Source: Bradyrhizobium cytisi (GTDB lineage Bacteria > Pseudomonadota > Alphaproteobacteria > Rhizobiales > Xanthobacteraceae). Taken from it: a stretch of 41,418 nt of DNA. Shown piece after piece: positions 25,316 through 33,351 of the stretch. The DNA is taken from assembly GCF_008123515.1 (NCBI RefSeq), contig NZ_VSSR01000031.1:1-41418 (forward strand), given 5' to 3'. The position numbers were made by a program, and so were the translations under genes. The stretch's first letter is position 1; each line of letters begins with the position of its first letter. The notes below the pieces were generated by a model, which was not told where the DNA came from, searched no databases, and was given only the letters and a program-made list of their open reading frames with translations.

Positions 25316-26358
25316 CCAAAAACGTCCTGGAGCACGCCTTCCCGCACCACCGCAACACCATCGAGCTCGATGGTCGTTCCCATCATCGGCAGGTCGAAAT
25401 GGCCTGCGGTATAACGGCCGGCAAATTCATTGGCACCGGTCGAGAACAGAAAATTGCCGGAGACGGCGCGGATCTCAGTGCCGTTGGTGTCGCGCTGATC
25501 ATACATTGACAGTGCCTCGTAGCGCGCACCCGGGTTCATGCCGAAACCAACATGCGAGACAGCATAAGCCTCCCGATCGCCCCAGGCGGCGAGATAGGCG
25601 CGCATCATTGCGGCATCGGTGCCCTCGCCTTCCAGCTCGACCACGTAATCGTCCTTCAACGTCATCTTCACCGGCGACGTCAGGTAGCGCTTGAAGGTGA
25701 GATTGATGTCGCCCGGGGCCATCACCAGCGTGCCATTGATCGTCCCGCTCTTGGGAAAGCTGACGACGATGCCGCCCGGCCAATGCGCCAGCGTGCCGGG
25801 CTTGTCGGTCCAGCCCCACACGCCGACCGTGGACGCTCCGACCATGTCGACGTCAAGCGCCGTACCGGCCTTCGAGGTGACCCGCATCCGCTTCGTCCCA
25901 CGCAGCATCTTTGCCGCCGCGCGAACGCGCTTCTCCAGTGCCGGATCCGGCACCATCCGCTCCAGCGCCTCGGGATGCTCGTTTGAGATCACCAGGATCC
26001 GCGCGCCGGCCTTCAGGATCTCGGGCGTCTCGACCGCATGCATCAGGCCTTCGATGGTGCAATCCACCACGAATCCAGCCTGCTGAAGCGCAGTGATGAC
26101 CGGCCCAAGCTTTTGGATTGCCTCACTGGCCCCGGTTGAGCGAACCGGAACGATATTCCGATTGCGTGGCGTCGGCATGACGACGTGAAAAGGCTTCGCC
26201 CCCATGCGCAACAGCGCAAGCTCTGCCAGATGTACATTCAGCGCGCGCGACTGCGTCTCCGACAGGATCGCCGCGGTATCGCCGGCCTTGACCGCGCAAC
26301 GCTCAAAGATCTCGCAAAACGCGTCGATCCATTTTGCCTCGATGCGGTCTGCCAGCAT
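25312..26358 (-). CDS. NicX-like M29-fold protein, candidate ring-cleaving dioxygenase
   Basis: This 348-residue protein is of the M29 fold, usually labelled leucyl aminopeptidase. The metal site points elsewhere: H269 (SHVGFGMNP), H320 and D322 (GHFDLPM) are present. The glutamate pair of true M29 peptidases, normally near PTEE, is not visible; the matching region reads NGTLVMAPG. This H...HxD pattern and spacing match 2,5-dihydroxypyridine 5,6-dioxygenase NicX (ligands His265, His318 and Asp320 as I recall). It would then be an Fe(II) extradiol-type dioxygenase opening a dihydroxy-pyridine or -aromatic ring. ATG 26358 has GGGAG 6 bases upstream. It is the last gene of the transporter operon. 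The deformylase and amidase partners of the NicX route are not evident here. Confidence 0.6.
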   Translation of the reverse strand: MLADRIEAKWIDAFCEIFERCAVKAGDTAAILSETQSRALNVHLAELALLRMGAKPFHVVMPTPRNRNIVPVRSTGASEAIQKLGPVITALQQAGFVVDCTIEGLMHAVETPEILKAGARILVISNEHPEALERMVPDPALEKRVRAAAKMLRGTKRMRVTSKAGTALDVDMVGASTVGVWGWTDKPGTLAHWPGGIVVSFPKSGTINGTLVMAPGDINLTFKRYLTSPVKMTLKDDYVVELEGEGTDAAMMRAYLAAWGDREAYAVSHVGFGMNPGARYEALSMYDQRDTNGTEIRAVSGNFLFSTGANEFAGRYTAGHFDLPMMGTTIELDGVAVVREGVLQDVFG

Positions 26359-26395
26359 GGTTTGCTCCCGATCTTCTGGTTTCTTGTTCGTCAGG

Positions 26396-27163
26396 TCACG
26401 CCTCGGGGAAACCCCGTAGGAGGTACGATCGCACGGCGCCCAAAAGGCCGTTGAGGATCAACCCTAGCAGCGAGATCGCGATCAGCGGCACGAACATGTC
26501 GACAGCCTGGAAGGTTCGGGCCGCGGTCACGAGCACGTGTCCCAAGCCGTCCGTCGACGTGATCATCTCTGCCAGAAACACCACGATGCAGCAAATGACA
26601 AGACCGATCCGGCACCCGGTCAGGATCGACGGCATTGCCGCCGGCAAGACGACCTTGAACAGGATTTCATAGCGCCGCGTTCCCGCTGCCATGGCCGACC
26701 AGATCAGCTTTTGCTCCACCGTCGAAGCACCGTAATAGGTCGACAGGAGAATAGGGAAGAGCGCGTCCGCCGCCACCAGCGTGATCTTCGACCCATGTCC
26801 AAAGCCGAGCAGCAACAACAGGGCCGGATAGAGCGCAACCTTCGGCAGCGGCGCCAGCACCCGTACGATCGGCCGAACTATGGCGTTGATCGCCGGACTG
26901 GCAGCGGCCGCGATGCCGATACTGACGCCGAGGACGACCGCAATCGCGAAGCCGGCAAAGAGCCGGATCAGGGTCGCCGCGATCTCCTGTTGAAACGTCC
27001 ATGTCACGAGTTGCTTGAGCAGCCGGCCGAAGACGACGCCCGGCGGCGGCAGCAAAACCACGGGCGCGAAGCCGAACGACACCAGGCCCTGCCATAGCGC
27101 GATCACCAGTACGATTGGCGCGAGCCCAAAGATGACGTTTGCTGAAAGAGAACGCGGCATCAT
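26396..27163 (-). CDS. ABC transporter permease (NitT/TauT type), second
   Basis: This is a 255-residue inner-membrane permease of the SsuC/TauC/NrtB class, with six or so hydrophobic segments beginning IFGLAPIVLVIALWQGLVSF. The ATPase-coupling EAA loop reads AAGTRRYEILFKVVLPAAMP. Its ATG overlaps the stop of the preceding permease (ATGA, 4 bases), so the two are translated together and probably form a heterodimer. The cognate ATPase and binding protein are upstream in the same operon. The family imports small organic anions such as sulfonates or aromatic acids. Confidence 0.88.
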   Translation of the reverse strand: MMPRSLSANVIFGLAPIVLVIALWQGLVSFGFAPVVLLPPPGVVFGRLLKQLVTWTFQQEIAATLIRLFAGFAIAVVLGVSIGIAAAASPAINAIVRPIVRVLAPLPKVALYPALLLLLGFGHGSKITLVAADALFPILLSTYYGASTVEQKLIWSAMAAGTRRYEILFKVVLPAAMPSILTGCRIGLVICCIVVFLAEMITSTDGLGHVLVTAARTFQAVDMFVPLIAISLLGLILNGLLGAVRSYLLRGFPEA

Positions 27164-27945
27164 GAGAAGCTCAACGGCATGTCAAACTGAGGCTCGGACC
27201 AGCGTACCAGTCTCGCACGGACGCGCTCGAAGACCGCATCGAGACAGATGCCCATCGCGCCGACGATGATGATCATCGCGTACACCGTATCGTATTGGCC
27301 CATATCGAGCGCGTTGAACAGGATATTCCCCGCTCCCGATTGCCGCGCGATCATCTCGCTGGTGATCATCGTGATCAGCGCCAGCACCAGGCCGGTGCGG
27401 CACCCGGTCAGGATCTCCGGGAGCGCAGCAGGCAACACAATGCGGACCAAGCGCTGCAAGGGCGAAAGTCCCATCGCCGCGCCTGACCACAGCATCTTCT
27501 CCTCGACGGCCTTGGCGCCTTCAAAGCTGTGATAGATCACCGGAAGGCTGACACCGAGAAAGATCACCAGCGTCTTGGTGATGTCGCCCACGCCGAGCCA
27601 CAGCATGATGATCGGCATCAGAGCCGCCTTCGGTACCGGATAGATCACCATCAGCAGCGGATTGAAGAAGGCCGCGACTGCCCGGCTACGGCCCATCAAC
27701 AGGCCCAGCGGAATCGAAACCAGCACCGCTATGCCGAACCCGATCGCCATGCGGCGGAGCGAGGCCAGGATGTTGATCAGAGATTCCTTGTCGCCGAGGA
27801 TATCCGGGATCGCGCGGATCGCTTCGATAGCCGTTGGAAAGCTGTCGTTCTTCAGCGCAAGCGACGCGACCTGCCATACCGCAAGCAACCCGATGCAGGC
27901 GAACATCGGGGCAGCACGTCTGGCCAAGGCCGACGGTGAGGTCAT
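27160..27945 (-). CDS. ABC transporter permease (NitT/TauT type), first
   Basis: This 261-residue inner-membrane permease is paralogous to its neighbour. Hydrophobic segments start with PMFACIGLLAVWQVASLAL, and the EAA loop is GAAMGLSPLQRLVRIVLPAA. Its ATG overlaps the ATPase stop by 4 bases and its own stop overlaps the next permease by 4, so three transporter genes are translationally coupled. Confidence 0.88.
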   Translation of the reverse strand: MTSPSALARRAAPMFACIGLLAVWQVASLALKNDSFPTAIEAIRAIPDILGDKESLINILASLRRMAIGFGIAVLVSIPLGLLMGRSRAVAAFFNPLLMVIYPVPKAALMPIIMLWLGVGDITKTLVIFLGVSLPVIYHSFEGAKAVEEKMLWSGAAMGLSPLQRLVRIVLPAALPEILTGCRTGLVLALITMITSEMIARQSGAGNILFNALDMGQYDTVYAMIIIVGAMGICLDAVFERVRARLVRWSEPQFDMPLSFS

Positions 27946-28808
27946 GACACTGATCCTGTCTCGTCGACCTCGTCAAACATACGCTCGATGTCGACGACGT
28001 ATTTCTGGTACCGCGGATCGAGCAACAGCTCGTTGCGGCGCCGCGGCCGCGGCAGATCGATATCGATGACCTCCCGGATGCGGCCGGGAGATTTCGACAT
28101 CATCACGACCTTGTCCGAAAGGAAGACGGCTTCGTCGACCGAGTGGGTGACGAACAGCACCGTCTTGCGGTCACGCTCCCAGATGTTCAGAAGATCGTTC
28201 TGCAAGCGCGTCCGGGTATGCGCGTCGAGCGCACCGAATGGCTCGTCCATCAACAGGACTTCGGGATGGTAGGCGAGCGTCCGGGCCAGCGCGACGCGCT
28301 GCTTCATGCCACCCGACAACTCTTTCGGGTAGAAGCTCTCGTAGCCCTTGAGGCCGACCATTTCGATCAGAGCACGGCTCTGTGCTTCCGCCTCTGCTAC
28401 TCGCACACCCTGCTGGCGCGGGCCATACATCACGTTGCCCAGCACGGTCTTCCACGGGAACAGCGCGAACTCCTGGAACACCGGCCCGCGATCCGGACCC
28501 GGTCCCGTGATCGCCTGTCCTTTCATCTTTGCAGCGCCGCTGGTCGGATTGACGAAGCCACCGACAATGTAAAGCAACGTCGACTTGCCACAGCCGGACG
28601 GACCGAGGATCGAGACGAATGCCCCCTCTTCGATCGTTAGCGAGATGTTAGACAGCGCAAGATGATCCTTGCGCGCCGAGGTCTGGAAAACCTGCGAGAC
28701 GCGGTCGATCTCGATGATCGCAGAAGCCGGCTTTTGTGACGTCACCGGTCTCACCCATTCGCTCGATCTCGAAGGCACCACCTTCATCCCGTCTCTCGCT
28801 TCACTCAT
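27942..28808 (-). CDS. ABC transporter ATP-binding protein (NitT/TauT type)
   Basis: This 288-residue ATPase has Walker A GPSGCGKST (69-77), Q-loop FQEFALFPW (111-119), signature LSGGMKQR (164-171), Walker B VLLMDEP (184-190) and H-loop H222. It belongs to the SsuB/TauB/NrtD group. ATG 28808 is used; an in-frame ATG seven codons later is possible since neither has a strong ribosome site. It starts 103 bp after the dehydratase gene and overlaps the first permease. It powers the two permeases at 27945-26396. Confidence 0.9.
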   Translation of the reverse strand: MSEARDGMKVVPSRSSEWVRPVTSQKPASAIIEIDRVSQVFQTSARKDHLALSNISLTIEEGAFVSILGPSGCGKSTLLYIVGGFVNPTSGAAKMKGQAITGPGPDRGPVFQEFALFPWKTVLGNVMYGPRQQGVRVAEAEAQSRALIEMVGLKGYESFYPKELSGGMKQRVALARTLAYHPEVLLMDEPFGALDAHTRTRLQNDLLNIWERDRKTVLFVTHSVDEAVFLSDKVVMMSKSPGRIREVIDIDLPRPRRRNELLLDPRYQKYVVDIERMFDEVDETGSVS

Positions 28809-28911
28809 GCGCGAACGTCACGCAACCGACCTGCTGAATGTCCTCCATCAGCGGAACGAGCTTAGCAAGAAACTTGCCAGACGGATCACTATTTCGCACG
28901 TGCGCGATTTT

Positions 28912-30606
28912 TCAGTCGAACCACGGCCACTCCGCCGGTCCCTCATGAGTGACCGCTCCACCCGGTGCCTGGCCGACCAGACGCGCATATTTCGCCAACG
29001 CTCCGGCGCGATGACGCGGCGGGCGTTGCTTCCAATCGCGTCGGCGTGCAGCGAGTTCCTGCTCGTCGACCAGCAAGTCCATGCGGCGGCCGGCGGCATC
29101 AATCCGGATCTTGTCGCCATCGCGGACAAGCGCCAGCGGGCCTCCGACGAACGCTTCGGGCGATACATAGCCGATGCACATGCCGCGCGTGGCACCCGAG
29201 AACCGGCCATCCGTGATCAGGGCCACCTTCTCACCCATGCCCTGGCCGTAGATCAGCGCGGTGACGCCGAGCATCTCGCGCATGCCAGGACCACCGACCG
29301 GCCCTTCATTGCGGATCACCAAAACCTCGCCAGCCTTGTAGCTGCGGTCACGAACGGCCGCGACGCAGGCCTCTTCATCCTCGAAGACGCGCGCCACGCC
29401 CTCGAAGAACTGGCTCTTCAAGCCCGCGACCTTGATGACGGCGCCATCGGGACAGAGATTGCCCTTCAGAACGGCTACGCCGCCATCAGGCATGATCGGC
29501 GCGCGGGCCGCGTAAACCACCTCGCCATCGGGCGCGTTGGCCGCGCCGTACTCTTCCGCGAGCGTACGGCCCGTGATGGTCAGGCAGCTGCCATCGACAT
29601 GCCCGCTCTCGATCAACTCGTGGATCACGACGGCCGCACCGCCGATGTCGTAAACATCCTTTGCCGTGTACTTGCCGCCCGGCCGCAGGTTTCCGATCAG
29701 CGGCGTCCTGGCAAAGACCTCGCCGACATCATCGATCGTGAACGCAATGCCGGCCTCGTTCGCAATCGCCGGCAGATGCAGTGCGGCGTTGGTTGACCCG
29801 CCCGTGGCGGCAACAATCGCAGCTCCATTTTCCAGGGACTTCAGCGTCACGACGTCACGCGGAAGCGGCCCGCCTCGTTCGAGCATCTCCATGATCAATC
29901 GCCCTGCGCGGCGCGATATCTGCGCGCGCTCGGCATAGACGCCGGGCACCATTGACACATTGGGAATGGTCAGGCCCATCGCCTCCGATACCATCCCCAT
30001 GGTGTTCGCAGTGAACTGACCGGCGCAGGCGCCAATGGTCGGCAGGCAGGCGCGCTCGATCCGCTCGAGCGCCGCGGCGTCGATCTCACCGGTCATGAAG
30101 CTGCCGACGGCCTCGTAGGAGTCGAGGACGGTCAGCGTGCGTCCATCCACGCGGCCCGGCAGCGAGCTACCGCCATAGATGAAGATGGAAGGCACGTTGC
30201 AACGAACCATGCCCATCATCACGCCCGGAAGCGTCTTGTCGCATCCGCCGTATCCGATCAACGCGTCATATGCGAGGCCGTGGACGACGGCCTCGATGGA
30301 GTCGGCGATCAGCTCACGCGAGAACAGAGAGAACTTCATTCCCTCGTGATTCATGCTGATGCCATCGGACACCGAGATGGTTGAGAATTCGCGCGGCGTG
30401 CCGCCGGCCTCCTCTACCCCTGTCTTGGCCGCAGCCACCTGAAAGTCGTGGGTCATATTGCAGGGCGTCTGCTCGCCCTTCATGCTGACGATGCCCACCA
30501 TCGGCTTGGCAATGGCCGCGTCATCCAGTCCCATGGCACGCATGAAGGCACGGTGCGGCGCCCGGTCGAGGCCGTCAGTCGTTATCCGTGATCGCAACTT
30601 CTTCAT
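28912..30606 (-). CDS. IlvD/Edd-family dehydratase
   Basis: This is a 564-residue iron-sulfur dehydratase. Three cluster cysteines are visible: C49 (TPCN), C122 (GGCDK) and C194 (ACAGQFTANTM). The C-terminal domain ends DWKQRPPRHRAGALAKYARL, typical of dihydroxy-acid dehydratase. The family removes water from 2,3-dihydroxy acids or sugar acids to give 2-keto acids. ATG 30606 fits the IlvD N-terminus; the earlier frame start at 30660 crosses the palindrome at 30626 and is rejected. Being inserted between a transport binding protein and its ATPase, it is more likely a catabolic paralogue than the biosynthetic ilvD. Confidence 0.85.
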   Translation of the reverse strand: MKKLRSRITTDGLDRAPHRAFMRAMGLDDAAIAKPMVGIVSMKGEQTPCNMTHDFQVAAAKTGVEEAGGTPREFSTISVSDGISMNHEGMKFSLFSRELIADSIEAVVHGLAYDALIGYGGCDKTLPGVMMGMVRCNVPSIFIYGGSSLPGRVDGRTLTVLDSYEAVGSFMTGEIDAAALERIERACLPTIGACAGQFTANTMGMVSEAMGLTIPNVSMVPGVYAERAQISRRAGRLIMEMLERGGPLPRDVVTLKSLENGAAIVAATGGSTNAALHLPAIANEAGIAFTIDDVGEVFARTPLIGNLRPGGKYTAKDVYDIGGAAVVIHELIESGHVDGSCLTITGRTLAEEYGAANAPDGEVVYAARAPIMPDGGVAVLKGNLCPDGAVIKVAGLKSQFFEGVARVFEDEEACVAAVRDRSYKAGEVLVIRNEGPVGGPGMREMLGVTALIYGQGMGEKVALITDGRFSGATRGMCIGYVSPEAFVGGPLALVRDGDKIRIDAAGRRMDLLVDEQELAARRRDWKQRPPRHRAGALAKYARLVGQAPGGAVTHEGPAEWPWFD

Positions 30607-30625
30607 GCCTGCATTATCTTCATGC

Positions 30626-30650
30626 AATGTCCCGCACACGACGGGACATT
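30626..30650. promoter_or_regulatory. Inverted repeat before the dehydratase gene
   Basis: AATGTCCCG and CGGGACATT are perfect 9-bp arms around a 7-base spacer, 20 bp upstream of the dehydratase start and after the binding-protein stop. No T-run follows on either strand, so an operator or a translation/attenuation element is more likely than a terminator. Confidence 0.5.
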
Positions 30651-30684
30651 GCGACCTCATTGGTCCAGCGAACAGCCCGATCGC

Positions 30685-31668
30685 CTATTGCAGCGGCGCG
30701 ACGATCGTCGGATGCTTGAACTGCGCGACATCCAGTTTCGGCAGCATTCCGGTTTCCGCATAGATGTCGAGCATCTTCTGGATCGCCGGGAAATTCGGCG
30801 CTGCACCGGGATCGCGCCCGAAATCGTTGTCCTTGAGCAGATAAGTCTCGAGCACCGGGATGGGCGCTTTCAAGACTTCGTTGACCACCTTCAAGGTCTC
30901 TTCGCGGTTCGCCAGCGCCTTCTTCATTCCCGACGTAATATCGCGGACGTAGGTTTTCACCAATTCCGGGTTCTTGTCGACGAAATCGGCACGGCAGGCT
31001 TCCAGGATGTGCACGATGTTCGGCATGGCCTGCGACAGCGAGAACAGTTTTCTTGTGCCGCCCTTGGCCTCAGCTCGCGCCGCAAACGGCTGGTTCATGT
31101 TGACCGCATCGACCCGGCCCTGACGCAGGGCATCCTCGGAGACGGCAAAACCAACCTCAACCAGCTTGATGTCCTTGGCCGGATCGACGCCGTTCTCCTT
31201 CAGCAGCAGGTTGAACGGGCCTTGCGTGCCGCCGCCGATCACGGAAATGCCGACTGTCTTGCCCTTGAGATCTGCAATGGTCTTGATCGGCGAGTCATCC
31301 ATGACCGCCCAGTAGACCGAGAAGCCACCAGGCTTCTCGAAGACGTGCTGCGCCACGATGTAGGCCTTGAGATTGCCGCCGACCACGCCGTTTGCAAGCG
31401 AGAGTGGCGCCTGCGTCGCGCAATCCAGTGCGCCGGCCGCCAAGGCCTGCGTCATCGGCGCGGTGCCCTGAAACTGAGTCCATTCGATGTTGTAGCTCTT
31501 GCCGATATCGGGAAATTCGGCCGGCCTGCGCATCATCCAGTATTTGGATTCCTCGGCCGGGATGGTCCAGCCCACGCGGATCGTCTGCTGCGCCCGTGAG
31601 GGGCTTGCGCCCGCGATCATGGCCGCCACGGCCCCTATTGCCAGCATCCACGTCGAAACAGCCCGCAT
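30685..31668 (-). CDS. ABC transporter substrate-binding protein (NitT/TauT type)
   Basis: This is a 327-residue periplasmic binding protein with signal peptide MRAVSTWMLAIGAVAAMIAG ending SPSRA-Q. The mature part begins QQTIRVGWTIPAEES and has the NMT1/SsuA-like layout, with LKGKTVGISVIGGGTQG in lobe 1. ATG 31668 has GGAG 8 bases upstream; the in-frame start at 31734 would bury the signal peptide and is rejected. It heads the minus-strand operon with the dehydratase, ATPase, two permeases and NicX-like gene. The ligand is unknown. Related proteins bind sulfonates, nitrate, pyrimidines or aromatic acids. Confidence 0.88.
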   Translation of the reverse strand: MRAVSTWMLAIGAVAAMIAGASPSRAQQTIRVGWTIPAEESKYWMMRRPAEFPDIGKSYNIEWTQFQGTAPMTQALAAGALDCATQAPLSLANGVVGGNLKAYIVAQHVFEKPGGFSVYWAVMDDSPIKTIADLKGKTVGISVIGGGTQGPFNLLLKENGVDPAKDIKLVEVGFAVSEDALRQGRVDAVNMNQPFAARAEAKGGTRKLFSLSQAMPNIVHILEACRADFVDKNPELVKTYVRDITSGMKKALANREETLKVVNEVLKAPIPVLETYLLKDNDFGRDPGAAPNFPAIQKMLDIYAETGMLPKLDVAQFKHPTIVAPLQ

Positions 31669-31726
31669 CGTGCCCACTCCGTTGCTCCGGGCGCCGACCG
31701 GCGCCACCCAACCCAACCGGCCCGAA

Positions 31727-31744
31727 TGTTTCATGGTTCAAACA
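31727..31744. promoter_or_regulatory. Weak inverted repeat in a divergent promoter region
   Basis: TGTTT and AAACA arms flank 8 bases (31727-31744) between the divergent binding-protein and dehydrogenase genes. It superficially resembles the MarR sites but has different spacing. It is only a possible operator. Confidence 0.25.
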
Positions 31745-31845
31745 ATCAGGCAAGCCATGCAAGCCGGCCGGTTTCGCCGCGGGATGCGTTATGTATGGTG
31801 CGCAGCGGTCGCGCGGCGTTGCGCCGCTACAGATGGAGGCAACCT

Positions 31846-32754
31846 ATGGCTGATGCGAGTATGACAAACCCGCAAGGCGTCGAGAAGCTCGGCTATCTCG
31901 GCCTGGGACTGATGGGGACACCGATGACCCGGCGCTTGCTCAAGGCCGGCTATCACGTCAGCGCCTGGAACCGTTCGGAAGGCAAGGTCGCACCGCTCGT
32001 CGACGCCGGCGTCAAGCGCGCGGACACGCCTCGCGACCTGCTGGCGAACTCCGACATCATCTTCATGTGCGTGACGGATGCCGCTGCCGTCGAAGAGGTG
32101 ATCTTCGGGCCGGAAGGTCTTGCAGTGGCTCCCGGCGCAGGCAAGCTCGTGGTCGATTTTTCATCGATCCATCCCGACGCCGCACGCGAGCTTGCAGCGC
32201 AATTGAAGTCTGCGAACGGTGCAAGCTGGATCGATGCACCGGTGTCCGGCGGCACCAAGGGCGCTGAAGAGGGCACGCTTGCCATCATGGCCGGCGGAGA
32301 GGCCTCCGACATCGAGCGGGCCCGGCCCTATGTGCTGGCCATGGCGCGCAGGTTCACCCACATGGGTCCGATCGGCGCTGGCCAGACCACAAAGCTTTGC
32401 AACCAAGTGATCGTCGGATGCGCAATGGCCGTGCTCGCAGAGGCAACGCGCCTTGCCTCGAATGCCGGAATTGACGCAAGCCGATTGCCTGAAGCGCTCG
32501 CCGGCGGCTTTGCGGATTCGATCCCGCTTCAGCTCTTCGTGCCGCGCATGGTCCAGGGCATTCATTCGCCGCCGCTCGGCCACATCGCGACGATGCTGAA
32601 GGACCTCGACACTGTGGCCGATGTCGCCCAGGCAACGTCAACGCCGGTGCCCATGGCAACGCTCGCGGGACAGATCTTCAGGCTGGCCAAGGCTGCACGC
32701 GGCGCAGACGCGGACGCCCTGGAAATCTACACGCTCTCGGCTCCGGACCGTTGA
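31846..32754 (+). CDS. Beta-hydroxyacid dehydrogenase (3-hydroxyisobutyrate dehydrogenase family)
   Basis: This 302-residue NAD(P)-dependent dehydrogenase has Rossmann motif GLGLMG (19-24), substrate-binding DAPVSGGTKGAEEGTLAIMAGG, and the catalytic lysine K183 in TTKLCNQVIVG. The family reduces or oxidises 3-hydroxy acids such as 3-hydroxyisobutyrate, tartronate semialdehyde or 2-hydroxymethyl glutarate. ATG 31846 has GGAGG 6 bases upstream, better than the frame start at 31726. It is a single plus-strand gene divergent from the transporter operon and convergent with the flavin reductase. Confidence 0.88.
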   Translation: MADASMTNPQGVEKLGYLGLGLMGTPMTRRLLKAGYHVSAWNRSEGKVAPLVDAGVKRADTPRDLLANSDIIFMCVTDAAAVEEVIFGPEGLAVAPGAGKLVVDFSSIHPDAARELAAQLKSANGASWIDAPVSGGTKGAEEGTLAIMAGGEASDIERARPYVLAMARRFTHMGPIGAGQTTKLCNQVIVGCAMAVLAEATRLASNAGIDASRLPEALAGGFADSIPLQLFVPRMVQGIHSPPLGHIATMLKDLDTVADVAQATSTPVPMATLAGQIFRLAKAARGADADALEIYTLSAPDR

Positions 32755-32772
32755 ACCGACGAGCGTCCCTGG

Positions 32773-32793
32773 ATCGCCCTACGGCGATTTCTT
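32773..32793 (+). terminator. Possible terminator after the beta-hydroxyacid dehydrogenase
   Basis: ATCGCC and GGCGAT pair around a 4-base loop, followed on the plus strand by a T-rich run (TTTCTT). It overlaps the stop codon of the convergent flavin reductase. The stem is short, so confidence is modest. Confidence 0.35.
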
Positions 32794-33342
32794 ACGCTCG
32801 TCGTCAGGCAGGAACCGGCCATACGTCCCCCGCGCAAACAGCAGCGCCTCTTTTGCATTGTAGGCATAGGCCTCGACCGCACCGAGAAAGATCACGTGAT
32901 CGCCGCCGTAATAGCGATTGACTGACCGGCACTGAAAATTGGCAACGCTCTCGGCAAGAACCGGCGCGTTACCGAGGCCTGGCATCCAATCCACGCCGGC
33001 GAACTTGTCCTCGGACGGCTTTGCGAATTTATTTGCAAGCGCCTGCTGTGAGGTTCCTAACACGTGGACGGTGAAATGGCTGGCGTTCTGAAACACGCTC
33101 AGGCTCGAGGAATAAACTCCGAGGCTCCAGAGCACCAGGGGAGGATTCAAGGAGACCGACGCAAACGAGTTGCAGGTGATGCCATACGGCGCTCCATCAG
33201 CGGCCGTGGCTGTGATGATCGTTACGCCTGTTCCGTAGGTGCCGAGCGCGCTGCGGAAATCACGCGGATCAATCTGCGACTTGTCGCTCGCGAACTCGTT
33301 GGCCGGATCAGGAACGGCCGGCTGCTTTGGCAGATCATTCAT
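32779..33342 (-). CDS. Flavin reductase family protein
   Basis: This 187-residue FMN/FAD reductase is of the HpaC/HsaB type. The flavin-binding segment runs from YGTGVTIITATAADGAPYGI through NSFASVSLNPPLVLW. Typical lengths are 160-190 residues, so it is complete. It begins 9 bp after the oxygenase gene and is the obvious reductase component of a two-component monooxygenase, supplying free reduced flavin with NAD(P)H as donor. Confidence 0.88.
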   Translation of the reverse strand: MNDLPKQPAVPDPANEFASDKSQIDPRDFRSALGTYGTGVTIITATAADGAPYGITCNSFASVSLNPPLVLWSLGVYSSSLSVFQNASHFTVHVLGTSQQALANKFAKPSEDKFAGVDWMPGLGNAPVLAESVANFQCRSVNRYYGGDHVIFLGAVEAYAYNAKEALLFARGTYGRFLPDDERKKSP

Positions 33343-33351
33343 CAGCCGGCC

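Noticed and set aside
25312..26358. Plain leucyl aminopeptidase assignment
   Set aside because: The peptidase glutamate ligands are not visible and the H...HxD pattern fits NicX better.
31727..31744. A seventh MarR operator
   Set aside because: The arms and spacing differ from the six sites (8-base spacer between TGTTT/AAACA), so it is listed only as a weak inverted repeat.
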